64,000 nt of DNA. It comes from Pomphorhynchus laevis. Lineage: Eukaryota; Acanthocephala; Palaeacanthocephala; Echinorhynchida; Pomphorhynchidae. Positions within the stretch are counted from its first letter, which is position 1. The number at the start of each line of letters is the position of its first letter. Made by a program: the position numbers and the translations under genes. Positions 59,056 to 64,000 of the stretch are shown here, in pieces. The stretch is taken from positions 124,001-188,000 of the forward strand of contig WNNJ02003452.1 of the NCBI GenBank assembly GCA_012934845.2, in the 5' to 3' direction. The notes beneath the pieces are model-generated. The model saw nothing but the letters and a program-made list of their open reading frames with translations. It did no database searches and was not told the DNA's origin.

Positions 59056-59442
59056 TTGATTTCGTGTTCAAATTCGTCTTGTTCTCGTTGCTTTCCGCCT
59101 TGTAACTTTTCATACCCCTTCACTTCTCAACCTTTTTTTCTCGACAATTCGCGTACTGTGTATTGTGCTCTGCGTTCCCGTAATTCCCTTCTTTTACATA
59201 TCCCAAACTACTCTACCTCTTTTGGCTTCCGCTCCTTCGTTGTGGCTGCTCTTCTCTCGTGGAATCAACTGCCTATTCATATTCGCCAATCAACATTAAT
59301 GCCGTGCTTCAAACGCCAAATCCAATTCCATTTCAACAATTATCTGACTTTTGCTGTTCTTTTTTGTTTGTTAGTGGTCATGTAAGCGTGCATTTTGCAC
59401 GCATTTGCCACGTTAAATAAATTATTATTATTATTGATTATA
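59056..59442 (+). mobile_element. CR1-like family A 3' end, 5'-truncated
   Basis: About 385 bp, collinear with 45537-45922: the RT C-terminal region (NYSTSFGFRSFVVAALLSWN, QLPIHIRQSTLMPCFKRQIQ), then ATGTAAGCGTGCATTTTGCA, CGCATTTGCCACGTTAAATA and ATTATTATTATT. High similarity to the 45-kb copy suggests a recent insertion. Confidence 0.9.
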
Positions 59443-59651
59443 TCGATGCATATCCTATGCAAATCCGAAATATCCGAAAATATTAATTTGCTGTTTAAAG
59501 ATTCTTTACTGTATGTACGATAGTCATTATTTTTATCAGAACTAAACTATCTCAGCTATAGATGAATATTAAGCACATGTAAAGATTAAATATCTCTAGG
59601 CTCATTTTAGTTGAATAATTTCAATCAAATATGTAGTTTTTAAGTAGTTGA

Positions 59652-59745
59652 TACTGATCCATTATTGATAAATAATTATTGGAACTGGATCATAAATTAT
59701 TTTTGATATTTCGCTTACTGTTAGCATCTTCAGAAAGTTATTTGA
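59652..59745. repeat. Foldback MITE copy 4, left arm only
   Basis: CATTATTGATAAATAATTAT, TGGAACTGGATCATAAATTA, TTTTTGATATTTCGCTTACT, GTTAGCATCTTCAGAAAG, then the homology stops and the 58340-type repeat starts. Confidence 0.75.
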
Positions 59746-59865
59746 ATAACTCTATACAAAAACCCTCTATAAAAATGACTTCAATAGAAAAAGCTACTAT
59801 AATTTTACATTAAAATCGTCATTAAAAAATGTGTAATACATCTAAAGTTTATCTTAACTTTAGAA

Positions 59866-61982
59866 TAAATTATTGTAAACCGATACGGTTTCTTCGGAAA
59901 AGCTATTTCACGTTTGAATAACAGGTCGACGGAGACATCTTGCGTGCTCACTATTCAATCGTGTTCTAAGAGAGCGATGAATTATTACACCTAAGTCTTT
60001 ATGGTGTTCAACTTCATTGTATAACGCACTACCAATGCGATACCGGAACGACGAAGTAGTCTTTCCCATTATCATCAAAACACATTTATCAATGTTTAAC
60101 ATGAGTCCAATGGCTTCACACCATTTAGTAAGACAGTCCATGTAGTCCTGAAGTGACTGGCAATCGGTAGGAGTACGAACAACAGTCCATATTTTTAAAT
60201 CATCAGCATATGCTGTTCTTTAAACGCAGGAGCCGGTCATTAAAAAATACGAAAAAAGAGGGCCAATAACAGATCCTTGAGGTGCACCGGAAAGCACCCT
60301 AGAGCTCTTTGAAAGAACACCACCAAATCTAACTTGGAATGACCGCAAAGATAAGAAATTCTTAATCCACTTAATGGTCTGAAAATGGAAACGATAGTGA
60401 GTGAGCAATGAGATGATACTGTCATGAGGGACACGTCAAAGGCCTTAGAAAAGTCCAAAAAGACAGCGTCGATAATATATCCAAAACTCAAGGCGTCCGT
60501 TCATATTTCACGAGCTGTTATTAAATTGGTTAAACAATAACGGCCCGGCATAAATCAGTGTTGTGAGTCCGAGAGAATACTGTTTTTCTTAAGATGAAGT
60601 CGAATATGCTTCGAGACTAGCTTTTCGAGAATTTTGGAAAACACGCAAGTAAGACTAATAGGGCGAAAGTCTGACGAACTAGCAGGTGTATGCTTTTTGG
60701 CGGGACTACAATAGCACGCTTCCAAATATCAGGAATCCAGCAATGTTTGAGACTGTGTTGAAAAACAGAAGTTAGATGCTAACAGAGAGAACAAGCTAAA
60801 GCACGAACCAGAAAAGGAGCAATGTCATCAGGGCCCGGTGAGTCAAATTGCCTCAGCGCCAATAATTCACTGTAAATAACAATTACTTTAATCTCTATCG
60901 CGCAGTTGCGGATAGGAACAAGAACCGCCTGCCAGAAGAACTGATCGAAATCTACAGTAGAGTTACATGGAACTGCGAAGATCTTTGGTAGATGATTAGC
61001 AATATGAGGTTCCCCTGTCAGAACTCTATTCGACGAGTGAATGGAGTTAATTCCTGTTTTAACGTTTCGTTAACTACGAACGTAGAACCAGAATCTCTTC
61101 GGATTATGATAAGTACACATTGCAATGCTGTTCTCGAATGATTGTCCTTTGTAAATTTAAGCATGTGACAAAGATTCCGAGAAGCAGTGTACTCAATACG
61201 AATAGACGGATCTGTTCTAGACCTATGCCATAATGTGTTTCGAATTTTCAGGGCTGAACGGACCTGATAGTCCAACCAAAGAGGGCGCGAGATACCCGAT
61301 TTAAGGCGCTTCAATGGAGCGAAACCGTTGGACGTAGGCAATACCGACAAGTGTGCATAACTTGCTGGAACAGAAGAATTATACGTTTTGGTTTCGGTAG
61401 AAAATGCTATTTGAAGTTGCTTAATGTCAACTTTAGCTCAATTTCTTTTCATGATTTGAGTGAAAGGTGAAGGCAGATTGTCGTGGCAAGGTACATACCA
61501 TTACAGTAAACAGTGATCACTGTTGCCTACTTGTGGATAACAGCAAATGTTGAAAATATCAACAATAACTTTTGTAAAAACTAAGTCAAGAATATACCGG
61601 GATCCGATGTACGTAGCATGACAAACATGTTGAATTAACATCAGTCGAAGAGAAGGAAACTACCGATTTCCTTTTAAGTCGAAGGCATGACAGCAAACTC
61701 TAACCTTCCCAATCAATGTTGGGAAGTTATAGTCACCGACCAGTAATTTTCTGATAAAATCGACCAGTTCAAACAGCCATCATTATCGCAGCCAACTTAT
61801 ACCTCTTCGTACTTCGGGTCATTATTATTGCATTATCTCGACTTTTTACCCATTCTCATATTTGACATATATTATTTATTGCAAGTTTTAATAACCAGAA
61901 AATTTTAAGCAGTCTTGTGTATTAAAGTTCTTAAAATTTTTTGTTCAAAAAATATATGATAAAAAGATTTGGAACTTTGTGA
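59866..61982 (-). mobile_element. CR1-like family B, minus strand: 5' end fused to endonuclease, RT, tail
   Basis: From 61982 down: about 230 bp identical (one difference) to the 5' end at 63439-63669, including GCDNDGCLNWSILS of ORF1. Directly joined is FIRKLLVGDYNFPTLIGKVR (late endonuclease), then IPxRPLWLDYQVRSALKIRN (61018-61350), RT pieces with AVFLDFSKAFDVSL (motif A), SGAPQGSVIGPLFSYFL (motif B), ADDLKIWT (motif C) and LTKWCEAIGLMLNIDKC, LGVIIHRSLRTRLNSEHA. The tail ends GGTTTACAATAATTTATT at 59866. Frames are broken in many places. Confidence 0.8.
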
Positions 61983-63669
61983 AGGCTGAAGGGAAACGAT
62001 ACAATATACAGACATAAATTTTGACCTACCTCGAACAATGCAGAATGAAAGTCCTTCAAATGAAGAATTAATGGAATCCGAAAAAGTAAGTATGTCAGAC
62101 ACACCGATGCTACCGTGAATGTACGCGGCTACACAACCTCCTCGTCTACCAGATTGACGATTCGAACGTAGAAATAGTAGTTGGGAATTTGAACAACGTC
62201 GTCGGATATATTGGGATGCAACCAAGATTCACAAATGTAGAAGACACCATACTCATTTTTTCAAGACAACATATTTTAGCTCAGTATATTTGCGCCACAA
62301 GACTGCGGACATTTGAGTAAACAAAATGTATGTTGCTATCATAGGAAATCTTAGAGATATAATGATTATCACTAAAGTTAGCAAGATCAACTGAGCGAAA
62401 CCCATCTGAGCAATACTCTATGCACGTAGTAAAGGTTACCACCGAACTGTCGTGTGCCATCGTACAACTCGAAAATTTCTTAAACAGAGATTAGATTCGT
62501 CAATGTTCAGTCTTTTATGCAATTCTATAAAGGCATCATTTCTCCTTGCCCGATCGGTAGGGAACAAATCTTGGAATATATGGAAAGATGAGCCGAGTAA
62601 CCAAGACCTATGATAAAGCAGTAAGTCGACATGTTCCCTGGAACAGAACAACTTTCAACAACCTAGCTTTCTCAGGCATTATTTTACCCAAACGAAAAAC
62701 TTTCTTAACAACAAGGCTTTGAGCAACAGAGATTGTTACTGTCAATTATTTTGGACAGAATTGTACGGAGAATCTTAACGTCATCATCTAACCTAACCTA
62801 AGCATCACTGCTACCCGATTCTTTAACTCCAGATACAATGATATTATATCTCCTATCTGAGATGGATTGTTTTCTACTTAATGTTTCCTGAGGAATACAT
62901 TGCTTGAGAGTTGTCGATACTTCCCAATGTGGAATCATTAGTGGTACAGTTTATTGACACAGAGGTCAATTGGCTATTTCCTTCATGAGCTCTTTCACAC
63001 TCATTATGTGCAACCAAACTGTGACCAATGTAAGGAGAGTTCTGAGTAACATTATTGTCCGAGTGGGTATTGACTGAATGCGTTCCTTCACTTTCTATAT
63101 GACGAACAGTATAAGATTTTGAGTGCCCTCTCTTCCAGATACGAACACGAGTAATTCCTGTAACTGACGATGTAGTATTGTCCATTACATGTGGGCATCG
63201 ATGTGCATATGATTCAATATATGCGTTCAAATCATTGATGATCTCGACTGATTTTGACAGAGTACCTCCTCATTGTGAACATTTTTGGACATTGTTGTCA
63301 TGACAAGATGATGATTTCGTATTGTATTTACAAATACTTGTAGTTCATCTACCTCCTTGCGTAGGATGTCAATGACGCCTGTAGCACATATTCCACATAA
63401 GAAACGTCTATTTAAAGCGCTTGAGACACCAATCGATACTGATAAAATCGACCAGTTCAAACAGCCATCATTATCGCAGCCAACTTATACCTCTTCGTAC
63501 TTCGGGTCATTATTATTGCATTATCTCGACTTTTTACCCATTTTCATATTTGACATATATTATTTATTGCAAGTTTTAATAACCAGAAAATTTTAAGCAG
63601 TCTTGTGTATTAAAGTTCTTAAAATTTTTTGTTCAAAAAATATATGATAAAAAGATTTGGAACTTTGTG
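61983..63669 (-). mobile_element. CR1-like family B, minus strand: 5' end, ORF1 and early endonuclease
   Basis: From 63669 (5' terminus CACAAAGTTCC) down. ORF1 start YEEV...GCDNDGCLNWSILSVS IGVSSALNRRFLCGICATGV (PHD-like module), a Ser/Thr/Asn-rich part (62874-63230: RVRIWKRGHSKSYTVRHIES...), and an ORF1 C-terminus HIFQDLFPTDRARRNDAFIE (62436-62651). Endonuclease: VASQYIRRRCSNSQLLFLRS NRQSGRRGGCVAAYIHGSIG and SKFMSVYCIVSLQPS, where it stops at 61983. The rest of this copy is not found beyond 59866. Confidence 0.78.
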
Positions 63670-64000
63670 TTGATGGATATGGAAATGCACACGCGTTGAT
63701 TCCATTAATCCAAAAACATATCTAAGTAGGAAGTATAATTCATAGATATTACTGAAAAGAATATTCGAAATTAAATACATTAAAGTATCGACATGATGCA
63801 TCATAGTCAATTTTAATTGACCCACAGAGCGATAATTTCCAATACACAAAGTTTTCGTTGTTAATAAACATTTTCCACAGTTTTTAGGAGCATATACACA
63901 AAAGATTGTCAAAGTGAATATCAATTAAACACATTTTAGAAACTAAAAATCATAATTCAGAAATGTTACCATTTTTACTAGACGAATAGACGTGGAAAAT
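63670..64000. other. Flank beyond the family B 5' end
   Basis: No exon, repeat or RT motif was recognised in the last 330 bases. Confidence 0.55.

Overview
This is a nuclear window from an invertebrate animal with a very AT-rich genome. Three things show it: a multi-exon gene with GT-AG introns, a metazoan-type signalling kinase, and many non-LTR retrotransposon copies. I cannot name the species from sequence alone. Half of the introns are tiny (43-58 nt), which suggests a lineage with compact introns.

Region 1 (1-26.5 kb) holds one host gene on the minus strand, running from an ATG at 25472 to a TAA at 1637. I could assemble 27 exons whose splice sites and reading phases all agree, giving 854 residues: an N-terminal Ste20 kinase domain, a short linker and a C-terminal CNH (citron homology) domain. 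This is the GCK-IV layout of misshapen / MIG-15 / MAP4K4-TNIK-MINK. The long introns hold a CR1-like LINE piece (intron 3), a tRNA-like SINE head and a 174-bp duplication (intron 5), foldback hairpin elements (introns 8, 21 and 26), LINE tails (intron 9), and Penelope-like RT pieces with a LINE ORF1 piece (intron 12).

Region 2 (26.5-46.5 kb) is a graveyard of nested retrotransposons, richer in GC than region 1. It holds: CR1-like family A (ORF1 with a PHD-like zinc module, endonuclease, RT, and a 3' tail with a conserved hairpin); family B (related ORF2, different tail); an RT relic with a PD-(D/E)XK-like C-terminus; a gag-like fragment of an LTR element; and a large inverted-repeat element. 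The best full-length copy is family A at 41491-45922. The best single RT reading frame is family A at 56102-58015.

Region 3 (46.5-49.4 kb) is AT-rich, with a three-unit tandem array of about 310-320 bp and one possible host exon on the minus strand. Region 4 (49.4-64 kb) is again retrotransposon debris: a Jockey/I-type LINE with zinc knuckles on the minus strand, RT and endonuclease fragments on the plus strand, a family A copy lacking its endonuclease, foldback elements, and a family B tract on the minus strand in which the 5' end of the element appears twice.

The most informative patterns are the covarying 3' hairpin of family A, a 91-bp retro-insertion consisting of little more than that tail with a clean 6-bp target duplication, the in-frame TA expansion inside an RT domain, and the recurrent ORF1-to-ORF2 internal deletions. 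I found no tRNA or rRNA gene that I would call functional, and no CRISPR.
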